Source: Mesoaciditogaceae bacterium
Lineage (GTDB): Bacteria; Thermotogota; Thermotogae; Mesoaciditogales; Mesoaciditogaceae
Assembly: GCA_015486145.1 (NCBI GenBank)
Contig: WFSH01000011.1
Span: forward strand, 1-7,872
Length of the DNA stretch: 7,872 nt
Direction of reading: 5' to 3'
In this document: piece by piece, positions 1 through 6,582 of the stretch
How positions within the stretch are numbered: position 1 is the first letter of the stretch
How the letters are laid out: every line of letters starts with the position of its first letter
The notes under the pieces: model-generated
The model's input: the letters and a program-made list of their open reading frames with translations, nothing else
Told to the model about the DNA's origin: nothing
Database searches by the model: none
Program-made: the position numbers and the translations under genes

Positions 1-1
1 A

Positions 2-241
2 GACTATTATTATTCCACGACTTATCGGGCTACGATCACAACGAGTGGAACTTCCATAATTATGTTGATAAAAAACCAAAATACTCCTTCTGCACCTGTT
101 CGAAAATTAACGATTGCCAGAGGGATAAAGTCTTTAGCATTTAATTTTAAAAGCGGAACGGTGAAATACAGACTCGTACTTTACAAAGATAGTGTAACCT
201 CTACTTTTGTTTCGGCGGTAACGACTATGAATTTGAGGTGA
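2..241 (+). CDS. C-terminal part of a possible PilW-like pilus/pseudopilin protein (5' end outside window)
   Basis: An open frame enters from the left edge and ends at TGA 239-241, giving 79 visible residues. The visible part is rich in Ser, Thr and beta-forming residues, with alternating polar and hydrophobic positions, and ends in MNLR just before the stop. It has no Cys and no membrane segment. The gene ends one base before a prepilin gene, and its stop codon lies inside that gene's ribosome binding site, so the two are almost certainly one transcript. The neighbour's PilV-like N-terminus and the beta-rich tail with a terminal Leu-Arg make a PilW/GspJ-type minor pilin plausible. The diagnostic N-terminal prepilin signal is outside the window, so the family is inferred from context only. 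I do not recognise the protein from the visible sequence alone. Confidence 0.6.
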   Translation, partial: DYYYSTTYRATITTSGTSIIMLIKNQNTPSAPVRKLTIARGIKSLAFNFKSGTVKYRLVLYKDSVTSTFVSAVTTMNLR

Positions 242-242
242 G
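235..242 (+). promoter_or_regulatory. Ribosome binding site GAGGTGAG for the prepilin gene
   Basis: GAGGTGAG overlaps the stop codon of the preceding gene. The ATG at 243 is only 2 bases after GAGGTG, which is tight. The GTG at 246 (5 bases) and ATG at 252 (11 bases) are better spaced or comparable alternatives. The overlap suggests translational coupling. Confidence 0.6.
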
Positions 243-644
243 ATGGTGAAGATGAGAAATGGCACGTTAATCGTGGAAGCAATAGTGGCAATGGTTGTTA
301 TATTAATAGGAGTGATGATGGTGATGGCAATAACATCATCCACAATTGCTCGTAGTGATAAAAGCGTATCCATTGCCAAGCTGCACGATTTTGAAGAATA
401 CGTTTCACAGTACATCCTCAGACAGGGAATTTCCGCGTCAGCTTCTTCTATAGAAAGCACAACGACGGTAAACAATATAAATAATTTTTTTGTGGGGACA
501 AATACTTCCTACATGAAACTCGTTAAGATCACCGTTGAGCCTACCATAACTCAGGCCGATATTACCGTTAGGCCCGTTAAATTTATGGTTAAAGCCGGAA
601 ATGTTACGAGAATTGACACGATCGTGGTGCAAGGTGGTTTTTGA
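243..644 (+). CDS. PilV-like type IV minor prepilin / pseudopilin
   Basis: This 133-residue protein begins with a class III (prepilin) signal. A short basic leader ending in Asn-Gly is followed by TLIVEAIVAM and a hydrophobic helix to about residue 30. With the first ATG, Gly7 is the -1 residue and Glu12 is at the conserved +5 position, as needed for prepilin peptidase cleavage and subunit assembly. Position +1 is Thr rather than the usual Phe or Met. The AMVVILIGVM segment resembles PilV-type minor pilins. The rest is a small soluble domain with no Cys pair, so there is no disulfide-bonded loop. By family knowledge it would be a minor subunit of a type IV pilus, competence pilus or type II secretion pseudopilus, cleaved at the inner membrane. 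The start is uncertain among 243 (ATG), 246 (GTG) and 252 (ATG), all of which keep the signal. It follows a possible PilW-like gene by one base. The class is secure but the exact system is not. Confidence 0.8.
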   Translation: MVKMRNGTLIVEAIVAMVVILIGVMMVMAITSSTIARSDKSVSIAKLHDFEEYVSQYILRQGISASASSIESTTTVNNINNFFVGTNTSYMKLVKITVEPTITQADITVRPVKFMVKAGNVTRIDTIVVQGGF

Positions 645-712
645 TCGCAAAAACTAAATGTTTGGTTTGAATTCAAGAAGCAACTTTAGGTTGTGTATGT
701 AAATTATGCATG

Positions 713-1741
713 TCAAATTAACTCTATCATCTTTGAAGGGATATCTTCTAAATTTAGAACGTAATCCGCAAGACCCTCTTTTATCACCGACTTGGGCATA
801 CCATACACAACAGCGGTGTTTTGTGACTCGACTATGGTGGTTACTTTCTCTCGTTTAAATTCCTTTAACCCCTGTGTCCCATCTTTTCCCATTCCCGTAA
901 GAATTACGCTCAACACGCTGAGATCGTTCTTTGCGGCACTCATCAGCGTGTAATCTACAGCAGGTTTTACACTGTTAATTTTTGGGCCGTCAACTGGGTT
1001 TAAAACGATTGCTCCGTCCTCTTTGAAAATTTCCAAATGTTTCCCTCCCGTCGCCACATATGAGCTAGAAGGACGTGCTTTTGTTTTTTCGGTAACTTCT
1101 GAGACTTTAATTTTCGATTCTTCATTGAGCCTTTTGGCAAGTGTGGCGGTGAATTTTGAAGGCATATGTTGAACGATAACCACTGGCAAAGGAAATTGCG
1201 CTGGTAGGTACGGGATAACATGATCCAATGCCCTTGGGCCACCAGTGGAAGCACCTATGATCACAAGATCGTACTTCATCTCACGTTTTGTATGAGGAGT
1301 AGTTGATGATGGTTGAGGCTTTTTTAATGAAGTGAGATTGTAAGAAGCTGCAAGAACTATTTTTTCAGCCAATTGATTTGCCACAACGTTGAAATCGAGA
1401 GAAATAGGACCACCTGGTTTTGTGACAAAATCGAATGCCCCAAGCGAAAGCGCTTCTAACGTGATTTGAGCATCTTGTTTAGTTAAACTGCTAACCATTA
1501 TAATCGGTAATGGGGCAATTGTCATGATTCTTTTCAAAGCTTCGAGACCATTCATTAACGGCATTTGCACGTCAAGCGTCATGACATCTGCAATTCTCTT
1601 CGCTGCTATTGAAATTGCGTCTTTTCCGTTTCTCCCTGTAGCCACCACCGTAAAGCCTTTTTCTTCAAGTAAATCTTTTATAACCTTTCGCATGAAGGCC
1701 GAATCATCAACGATCGCCACTCTTATTTTTTTTGCTTCCAC
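713..1741 (-). CDS. cheB: CheB: chemotaxis protein-glutamate methylesterase / glutamine deamidase
   Basis: CheB removes methyl esters from, and deamidates, chemoreceptor cytoplasmic domains to give adaptation; CheA phosphorylation activates it. Numbering is from an upstream GTG at 1756. The receiver domain (about 11-130) has the acidic pair D17-D18, phospho-acceptor D62 in LDVQMP, S89/S90 and K113. A linker of about 25 residues follows. The methylesterase domain has the catalytic triad S170 (GASTGGP), H197 (QHMP) and D292 (MGKDG). The length of about 342-347 residues is normal and every key residue is present. I prefer the GTG at 1741, which lies 9 bases after GGTGGTG (a near match to GGAGGTG) and gives a short lead into IRVAIVDDS. 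GTG at 1756 or 1753 is possible. It is the last gene of the minus-strand operon, overlaps the 3' end of the DgkA-like gene, and no cheR, cheA or cheD is in view. Confidence 0.96.
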   Translation of the reverse strand: MEAKKIRVAIVDDSAFMRKVIKDLLEEKGFTVVATGRNGKDAISIAAKRIADVMTLDVQMPLMNGLEALKRIMTIAPLPIIMVSSLTKQDAQITLEALSLGAFDFVTKPGGPISLDFNVVANQLAEKIVLAASYNLTSLKKPQPSSTTPHTKREMKYDLVIIGASTGGPRALDHVIPYLPAQFPLPVVIVQHMPSKFTATLAKRLNEESKIKVSEVTEKTKARPSSSYVATGGKHLEIFKEDGAIVLNPVDGPKINSVKPAVDYTLMSAAKNDLSVLSVILTGMGKDGTQGLKEFKREKVTTIVESQNTAVVYGMPKSVIKEGLADYVLNLEDIPSKMIELI

Positions 1742-2180
1742 TCTTTTTTTCACCACCCCAAATGGATATGATCGCTATCGTTCCAAGGTACACGAGAAAC
1801 ACGATGTCGGCCAACACAACTTGATTTGTTCCGGCTTTTTTGCCAAAAATTATCAAAGCCACAACAACAGCAAAAACCGCAGCCGTAAGGACTCCTCCGG
1901 CTGCGAGATCTTTCATGTGTTTTATAGCCACATGATACTTGGGACTTATAAAATTCAAGAGTTCTTCAAAAAACGTGTTTAGCACCTCTGTTATTAAAAC
2001 GAGTGCGATCGCTAAAAATATCCAAAGCATACTGTCTATTTCAATGTTGAGCATCATTGACAATACAACGACAAACAACGCAACGGCAAAATGAACTTTC
2101 ATGTTGCGTTCTTTCCTGAGAATGTGAGCCATTCCCGAGAATGCACACATAAAACTTTGTAAAATATTGCGATTTTTCAT
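1707..2180 (-). CDS. DgkA-family membrane lipid kinase (diacylglycerol or undecaprenol kinase) with an extra C-terminal membrane segment
   Basis: This integral membrane kinase family phosphorylates diacylglycerol (Gram-negative type) or undecaprenol (Gram-positive type) with ATP, so it serves phospholipid turnover or recycling of the cell-wall lipid carrier. The 157-residue protein shows the family signature: an ERN motif at 24-26 followed by a membrane helix, then E65, N68 and E72 in EVLNTFFEE, then K90-D91 in HMKDLAAGGVL. The spacing matches E69, N72, E76, K94 and D95 of the E. coli enzyme. The usual Asp at the next helical turn is Asn76. Membrane segments lie near 31-46, 51-69, 94-112 and 121-141. 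The fourth, and the Lys/Ser-rich tail after it, go beyond the usual 120-130 residues. The start ATG overlaps the upstream stop (ATGA, 2177-2180), and I see no strong ribosome binding site, so coupling is likely. The substrate cannot be decided from sequence, but the layout looks closer to the Gram-positive undecaprenol kinase type. Confidence 0.88.
   Translation of the reverse strand: MKNRNILQSFMCAFSGMAHILRKERNMKVHFAVALFVVVLSMMLNIEIDSMLWIFLAIALVLITEVLNTFFEELLNFISPKYHVAIKHMKDLAAGGVLTAAVFAVVVALIIFGKKAGTNQVVLADIVFLVYLGTIAIISIWGGEKKSGSKKNKSGDR
1750..1757 (-). promoter_or_regulatory. Probable ribosome binding site for cheB (GGTGGTGA)
   Basis: GGTGGTGA on the minus strand matches GGAGGTGA with one change and ends just upstream of a run of A, 9 bases (after GGTGGTG) before GTG 1741. 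It lies inside the coding sequence of the upstream gene and covers the alternative GTG codons at 1756 and 1753, which argues against those as starts. Confidence 0.45.
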
Positions 2181-2818
2181 TCGAAAGCAGAACTTGTGCC
2201 CTTTGAATAGGGTATTTTTAATTTTTCTCTCAATTTATAGACTTTTTGAGAGAGCTGATACCCCTCTTCGAGGGCTTTTATATCTTGTTCAGCGTATTTT
2301 GGAGAAACATGCTCCAGAATTGCATTTTTCAGATTGTCGTAACTCACGATTTTCGTCGTTGAAGCCACAAGGCCAAGGTTGATCACGTTTGCAAAAACGT
2401 TACTGTTGAACAATTTTTCCGACATTTGAGTGATCGGTAAAGCCACCAATTTTTTAGTCACACTCTGTATAAATCGTGGTATTTGCCCACACATGGATGT
2501 ATCCACAAAAAGTATTCCGTTGTTTTTCAAATATTTCGCATGTGCTTTTAACCCAAGATCATGCATGGCAAAAATCATGTCAAACACCTTTGCCATCGGA
2601 AAATCAATGGGTTCATCTGAAAACAGCACATCACAAAGCGTTAATCCTCCCCTGACTTGAGCACCGTATGCTTGAGTTTGAATTACCCATTTCCCGTCTT
2701 TGGCAAGCGCATCGGCTAAAATAGTCCCCATCAATATGTTTCCCTGTCCACCAAGTCCTGTGATTCGTATGCTGAAAGGGGTATCTGTGGCTGAAGATGA
2801 GTAAACGTCAGTTCGCAT
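2177..2818 (-). CDS. korC: 2-oxoacid:ferredoxin oxidoreductase gamma subunit (KorC-like)
   Basis: This is the gamma subunit (POR domain) of a ferredoxin-dependent 2-oxoacid oxidoreductase. Such enzymes oxidatively decarboxylate a 2-oxoacid to its acyl-CoA, reducing ferredoxin, in the cytoplasm. The 213-residue protein has GLGGQG at 21-26, QTQAYGAQVRGG at 47-58, DEPIDFP at 68-74 and NVFANVINLG at 140-149, all typical of the KorC/IorB-like gamma family. Pairing with a KorB-like beta subunit makes KorC the best label. The length is normal except for about 15 extra residues before the first strand. The ATG at 2818 lies 9 bases after GGGGG. It overlaps the beta subunit gene by 11 bases and the DgkA-like gene by 4. 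No alpha or delta subunit gene is adjacent. 2-oxoglutarate is the default substrate guess, but branched-chain or other 2-oxoacids are possible. Confidence 0.9.
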   Translation of the reverse strand: MRTDVYSSSATDTPFSIRITGLGGQGNILMGTILADALAKDGKWVIQTQAYGAQVRGGLTLCDVLFSDEPIDFPMAKVFDMIFAMHDLGLKAHAKYLKNNGILFVDTSMCGQIPRFIQSVTKKLVALPITQMSEKLFNSNVFANVINLGLVASTTKIVSYDNLKNAILEHVSPKYAEQDIKALEEGYQLSQKVYKLREKLKIPYSKGTSSAFE

Positions 2819-3638
2819 GGCTAACTACCCCCAATCTTTTCTGAAGTTTTGCATATTCAGTGACGTATCCAGGTTTTTCCACTTCCACAAATTCGCCAAT
2901 AACTATTTTCCCCTCAAGCTCTTCAGGTTTCATCGTTTTGGCTTTGGTAAGCGGTATGGAATTTTCTTTAAAAAATTGAAGCATGCCTGGTCCACTGCCA
3001 ATTTTATTGTACCTTCCATAGTACGTTGGACATTGAGTGATCGCGTCCACCACTGACATCCCTTCGTGGTTTAACGCTTTCTGTATATATTTTACAAGTA
3101 GTGCATAATGAAAGGTCGTGGCCCTTGCAACATACGTGGCTCCAGAAGCTCTTGAAAGTTCGACAACATCAAATGGTTTTTCAATGTTTCCATACACAGA
3201 CGTTGTGGAATAAGAATCATGAGGGGTAAGTGGAGAATACTGGCCCCCTGTCATTCCATAAATATTGTTGTTAAAGAGTATCACCGTGAGGTCCATATTC
3301 CTGCGACATGCGTGTATAAAATGATTTCCACCAATGGCTGTCGCATCACCATCGCCCGTCATAACTATGACCTTGAGATCTGGTCTCGCGAGTTTAACAC
3401 CTGTGGCAAAGGCAATAGCCCTTCCATGTAAAGTGTGCATGGTGTTGAAATCTATGTATCCCGTTGCACGTGAAGAACATCCTATCCCGGAAACGACGGC
3501 TATATCGTCTTTATTGTAATCGAGGTTTTTTATTGCCTCTATTGTTGCACGTAAAACCGTGCCATTTCCGCATCCGGGGCACCACACGGTTGGCATATGA
3601 GTTCCCCGTAAATACCGCATCGCTTCACTCTTGTTCAC
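2808..3638 (-). CDS. korB: 2-oxoacid:ferredoxin oxidoreductase beta subunit (KorB-like), thiamine diphosphate and Fe-S binding
   Basis: This subunit holds thiamine diphosphate and a [4Fe-4S] cluster, which carry the decarboxylation and the first electron transfer. Numbering is from a TTG at 3641 (277 residues). Cluster Cys ligands are C21 and C24 (CPGCGNG), C55 (GIGCSS) and C204 (TQCPTYYG). The thiamine diphosphate motif runs from GDGDA at 96-100 to NNN at 124-126. TLHGRAIAFATG and NNIYGMTGGQYSP are hallmarks of the 2-oxoglutarate-type beta subunit. The start is either TTG 3641 (4 bases after GAGGTG) or GTG 3638 (7 bases); I chose GTG 3638 for its spacing, and the protein changes by one residue. 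It follows engB by about 9-12 bases and overlaps the gamma gene by 11. The alpha subunit, needed for a complete enzyme in characterised members, is not next to it. Confidence 0.94.
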   Translation of the reverse strand: MNKSEAMRYLRGTHMPTVWCPGCGNGTVLRATIEAIKNLDYNKDDIAVVSGIGCSSRATGYIDFNTMHTLHGRAIAFATGVKLARPDLKVIVMTGDGDATAIGGNHFIHACRRNMDLTVILFNNNIYGMTGGQYSPLTPHDSYSTTSVYGNIEKPFDVVELSRASGATYVARATTFHYALLVKYIQKALNHEGMSVVDAITQCPTYYGRYNKIGSGPGMLQFFKENSIPLTKAKTMKPEELEGKIVIGEFVEVEKPGYVTEYAKLQKRLGVVSHAN

Positions 3639-3645
3639 CAAAATT

Positions 3646-3651
3646 CACCTC
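3646..3651 (-). promoter_or_regulatory. Ribosome binding site GAGGTG for korB
   Basis: GAGGTG on the minus strand shares its first G with the last base of the engB stop codon TAG. The spacing to TTG 3641 is 4 bases and to GTG 3638 is 7 bases, which favours GTG 3638 as the start. Confidence 0.65.
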
Positions 3652-4232
3652 TATTCTTCTGCCAAATAATCACGTAACACTTTATCCAATATTTTTAACC
3701 CGTCTCCTGTAACAGAGGAAACGGGTAAAAGCTCGTCAGCATCACGAAAAACTTTTTCTATGTCGACCATTTTTTTTGATAGCTCATGTTTTTTGAGCTT
3801 GTCTATTTTAGTTGGCACTATTACAACTTTTTCTCCCATAGAAATCAACCATTCGAATGCGCTTATATCGGAAGATTGTATGGGAATACGTGAATCTATC
3901 AACAAAAAGAGCGCCCTTCTTGGCCTGCTTCGACTGAAGTAGTTGTTTATCAACGTTCCCCATTTCTTTCTCTCGATCTTTGAGCTCTTAGCGTAACCGT
4001 AACCTGGAAAGTCCACGAAATGATAAAAATCGTTCACCTTAAAAAACACCAGAGAACGTGTTTTCCCAGGAGTGGAACTAGTTTTGGCAATTTTTTGCCC
4101 CAAAATTGCATTCAAAAGTGAGGATTTTCCAACATTTGACCTTCCTATAAAGCCCACTTCTCCTTTTAAAGCTTTTGGAAAATCTTTTGGATCATGAACA
4201 TCCGCGCTTAGCTCAACCTTTTTTACGAACAT
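3651..4232 (-). CDS. engB: EngB/YsxC/YihA ribosome-biogenesis GTP-binding protein
   Basis: This is a small TRAFAC-class GTPase that acts in late assembly of the 50S ribosomal subunit in bacteria studied. Numbered from the longer frame (GTG 4241, 196 residues), it shows G1 GRSNVGKSS at 33-41, the G2-region Thr in TPGKTR at 57-62, G3 DFPGYG at 77-82, G4 TKID at 144-147 and G5 SSVTGDG at 175-181. FPGYGYA and the TPGKT stretch are typical of EngB. The length is normal and all motifs are intact. I chose ATG 4232 because it lies 6 bases after GGGTG, the same distance seen at lon, giving 193 residues starting MFVKKVELSA. It overlaps the lon 3' end by 20 bases. A lon-engB pair is a common bacterial arrangement, which supports both calls. 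Confidence 0.96.
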   Translation of the reverse strand: MFVKKVELSADVHDPKDFPKALKGEVGFIGRSNVGKSSLLNAILGQKIAKTSSTPGKTRSLVFFKVNDFYHFVDFPGYGYAKSSKIERKKWGTLINNYFSRSRPRRALFLLIDSRIPIQSSDISAFEWLISMGEKVVIVPTKIDKLKKHELSKKMVDIEKVFRDADELLPVSSVTGDGLKILDKVLRDYLAEE

Positions 4233-6582
4233 TGTCAACACCCATTGTAATTTTCAAAACCTCTTCAACCTTCGAAACGTAATCTATTTTCATACCTGAA
4301 ATTACATCTTCTTTCATTTTTCGTATCATCGGTTCATTCGACTTTGGAACTATTATTTCTTTTATCCCCATTCTTCTTGCAGCGAGAATTTTTTCTCTGA
4401 GTCCCCCAATGGCAAGTACGTTTCCGTTGAGCGTGATCTCGCCCGTCATGGCAACGTCATTCCTAACAGGTTTGTTTAAAACCACTGAGCAAAGTGAAGT
4501 AAGAATGGTTACACCCGCCGAAGGCCCATCCTTTGGAACAGCCCCTTCCGGAACGTGAATGTGAAAATCATGTTTTTCAAAGAATTTGTTTTTGATTGGG
4601 CCACACATTTTTTTACACAATGTCATGGCGATCGTGGCGGATTCTTTCATCACATCCCCAAGATGACCTGTGAGTATGGTTTTTGAATTTCCGGGAGTGG
4701 CCAAAGCCTCAACGATCAGCACTTCTCCGCCAATAGGTGTCCATGCAAGACCCGTCGTCACACCAATCATCGGGCTTTCAGGAAGCTGTGGCCTTACCAA
4801 AACGGGAGCTCCAAGAAATTCCTCTATATTTGATGTTCTTACATGTATGTAATCTTCGTTTTCAGTCACTTTTCTGGCAATTTTTCTTAAAAGCTTTGCG
4901 AGCATTCTTTCAAGATTTCTCACACCAGACTCAAAAGTGTAGTTCTCCACGATTTTCTCTATGGTTTTTGGGGATATCGAGAATTTTATCTTGTCAAGTC
5001 CATACTCTTTTTTGAGTTTTGGCAAGAGGTGTCTTTTGGCAATTTCAACTTTTTCATGTAAGCTGTAACCTGGTATTTCAAGAACTTCCATTCTATCCAA
5101 CAAAGCCGGTGGAATGGGATGAGTTGTGTTTGCCGTCGTCACGAACACAACGTCTGAAAGATCAAATGGCACTTCTAAATAGTAATCAACAAAATGGGAA
5201 TTTTGTTCAGGATCCAAGACTTCGAGCAATGCCGCTGCGGGATCTCCTTGAAAAGATATTCCCATCTTATCGACCTCATCAAGTAATATGACCGGATTGT
5301 TGACACCAAGCTTTCTAATGGTTTGCATTATACGCCCAGGAAGAGCCCCCACATACGTTCTTCTGTGTCCCCTTATTTCAGCCTCATCTCTCATACCACC
5401 AAGTGAAATTTGACCAAACTTTCTGTTAAGCGCTCGAGCTAAAGACATCCCAAGAGAAGTTTTTCCAACTCCTGGAGGCCCAACAAGACAAAGAATGGGT
5501 GATTTTGCAGTCCCACTAAATTTTTTTACGGCGATATAATCAAGTATCCTTTCTTTAACTTCTTCGAGTCCGTAATGATCGGAATTCAGTACCCTTTCCG
5601 ATTCTTTTATATCAAAGGTTTCCTCGGTTTTCTCTTTCCATGGAATGCTTAAAAGCCAGTCAATGTATGTCCTCGAAACACTCGCTTCGGCGGAGGATGG
5701 ATGCATTTTTTCGAAACGACTTATTTCTTTTTTTAGCGTATCAGCTACTTCTTTTGGATAAGTTCCATTTTCCACACGTTCGCGAAGCTCTTCCACCTCA
5801 GAAGCTTCAACTCCAAGCTCGTTTTTTATCACCTCAAGTTTTTCGCGAAGATAATATTCTTTTTGACTTTTATCGATTTGAGCTTTCACCTTTTTTTCGA
5901 TCTTTTCTTCTATTTCGAGCAAGCCTATCTCGGAATTAACGTACTTGAGAAATTCCAACATTCTTTCTTTGGCATCAACAAGCTCGAGAAAATGTTGCTT
6001 CACTTCAAGATTAGCCGGCATGAACGAAATGATCGTGTCGATCAATTTGTCGGGATCTTCAAAAGATCCTATTTCACGTATCGCATCTTCAGGAAGCCTT
6101 TTAGTCATCTCGAAGTACCTGCTGGCAGTTTCTTTGACCAAACGTATCAAGGCAATCATTGATTTGGTACGTCTTTTCTTCTTTTCAAGCACTTCAAATT
6201 TGCAAGCAAAAAACGGTTCTTTTCGAACAAATTCTACTATTTTTGCCCTCGCTATGCCTTCAGCAAGTGCTTTGAATCCCCCATCTGGTAACTTTGCAAG
6301 CTGTATGAGCCGTGCGATGGTTCCTATCTCGTACAGATCTTCAACATCTGGCATCTCTACGTTTTGATCGCGTTGAGAAACTAAAAAAACATATTTTTCT
6401 TCCGTACTTATGACTTTTTCCAAAGCTTTTATAGAAACTCCACGCCCAACGTAAAACGGTGTTAAAGCCGTTGGAAATGCAACATCGTCTCCCTTAAGTG
6501 GAACACACGGAATGATATCGGGAAACTTCACGAGTTTTTCTTCATTTTTTATGAATTCTTCTATCTTTTTAGATTTTGACAA
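4213..6582 (-). CDS. lon: Lon: ATP-dependent serine protease (LonA type)
   Basis: Lon is a cytoplasmic homohexameric AAA+ protease that degrades misfolded and regulatory proteins. Numbering is from the in-frame GTG at 6591 (792 residues). The N-terminal substrate-binding domain is at about 24-220, followed by a Glu/Lys-rich helical, probably coiled-coil stretch at about 220-300. The ATPase domain has Walker A GPPGVGKT at 371-378, Walker B ILLDEVDK at 435-442, a sensor TTAN at 485-488 and a conserved Arg in LLDR at 497-500. The protease domain has the Ser-Lys dyad S691 (PKDGPSAG) and K734 (GLREK), 43 residues apart as in E. coli Lon. No frameshift or missing motif is seen. I place the start at TTG 6582, because the GTG at 6591 is part of the GAGGTG ribosome binding site. 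The mature product is then 789 residues. It overlaps tsaE by 14 bases and engB by 20. Confidence 0.98.
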   Translation of the reverse strand: MSKSKKIEEFIKNEEKLVKFPDIIPCVPLKGDDVAFPTALTPFYVGRGVSIKALEKVISTEEKYVFLVSQRDQNVEMPDVEDLYEIGTIARLIQLAKLPDGGFKALAEGIARAKIVEFVRKEPFFACKFEVLEKKKRRTKSMIALIRLVKETASRYFEMTKRLPEDAIREIGSFEDPDKLIDTIISFMPANLEVKQHFLELVDAKERMLEFLKYVNSEIGLLEIEEKIEKKVKAQIDKSQKEYYLREKLEVIKNELGVEASEVEELRERVENGTYPKEVADTLKKEISRFEKMHPSSAEASVSRTYIDWLLSIPWKEKTEETFDIKESERVLNSDHYGLEEVKERILDYIAVKKFSGTAKSPILCLVGPPGVGKTSLGMSLARALNRKFGQISLGGMRDEAEIRGHRRTYVGALPGRIMQTIRKLGVNNPVILLDEVDKMGISFQGDPAAALLEVLDPEQNSHFVDYYLEVPFDLSDVVFVTTANTTHPIPPALLDRMEVLEIPGYSLHEKVEIAKRHLLPKLKKEYGLDKIKFSISPKTIEKIVENYTFESGVRNLERMLAKLLRKIARKVTENEDYIHVRTSNIEEFLGAPVLVRPQLPESPMIGVTTGLAWTPIGGEVLIVEALATPGNSKTILTGHLGDVMKESATIAMTLCKKMCGPIKNKFFEKHDFHIHVPEGAVPKDGPSAGVTILTSLCSVVLNKPVRNDVAMTGEITLNGNVLAIGGLREKILAARRMGIKEIIVPKSNEPMIRKMKEDVISGMKIDYVSKVEEVLKITMGVDNVRKKG

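Noticed and set aside
134..475. Minus-strand open frame of 113 codons opposite the prepilin genes
   Set aside because: The plus-strand prepilin signal and ribosome binding site explain this DNA. The Ile/Thr-rich antisense product is the complement of the pilin hydrophobic helix and its flanks.
667..676. Perfect 10-base palindrome TTGAATTCAA between the convergent genes
   Set aside because: It has no loop, is AT-rich and has no adjoining T run, so it is not a terminator. A palindrome of this length is expected by chance in AT-rich DNA, and no regulator is implied.
1524..1982. Plus-strand open frame of 152 codons opposite cheB and the DgkA-like gene
   Set aside because: It lies antisense to two genes with intact family motifs, and its translation shows no domain or sensible composition. 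It is a shadow of the real frames.
5945..6367. Plus-strand open frame of 140 codons opposite lon
   Set aside because: It is antisense to the N-terminal domain of an intact Lon, with Ser-rich low-complexity content typical of a reversed coding strand and no supporting start site.
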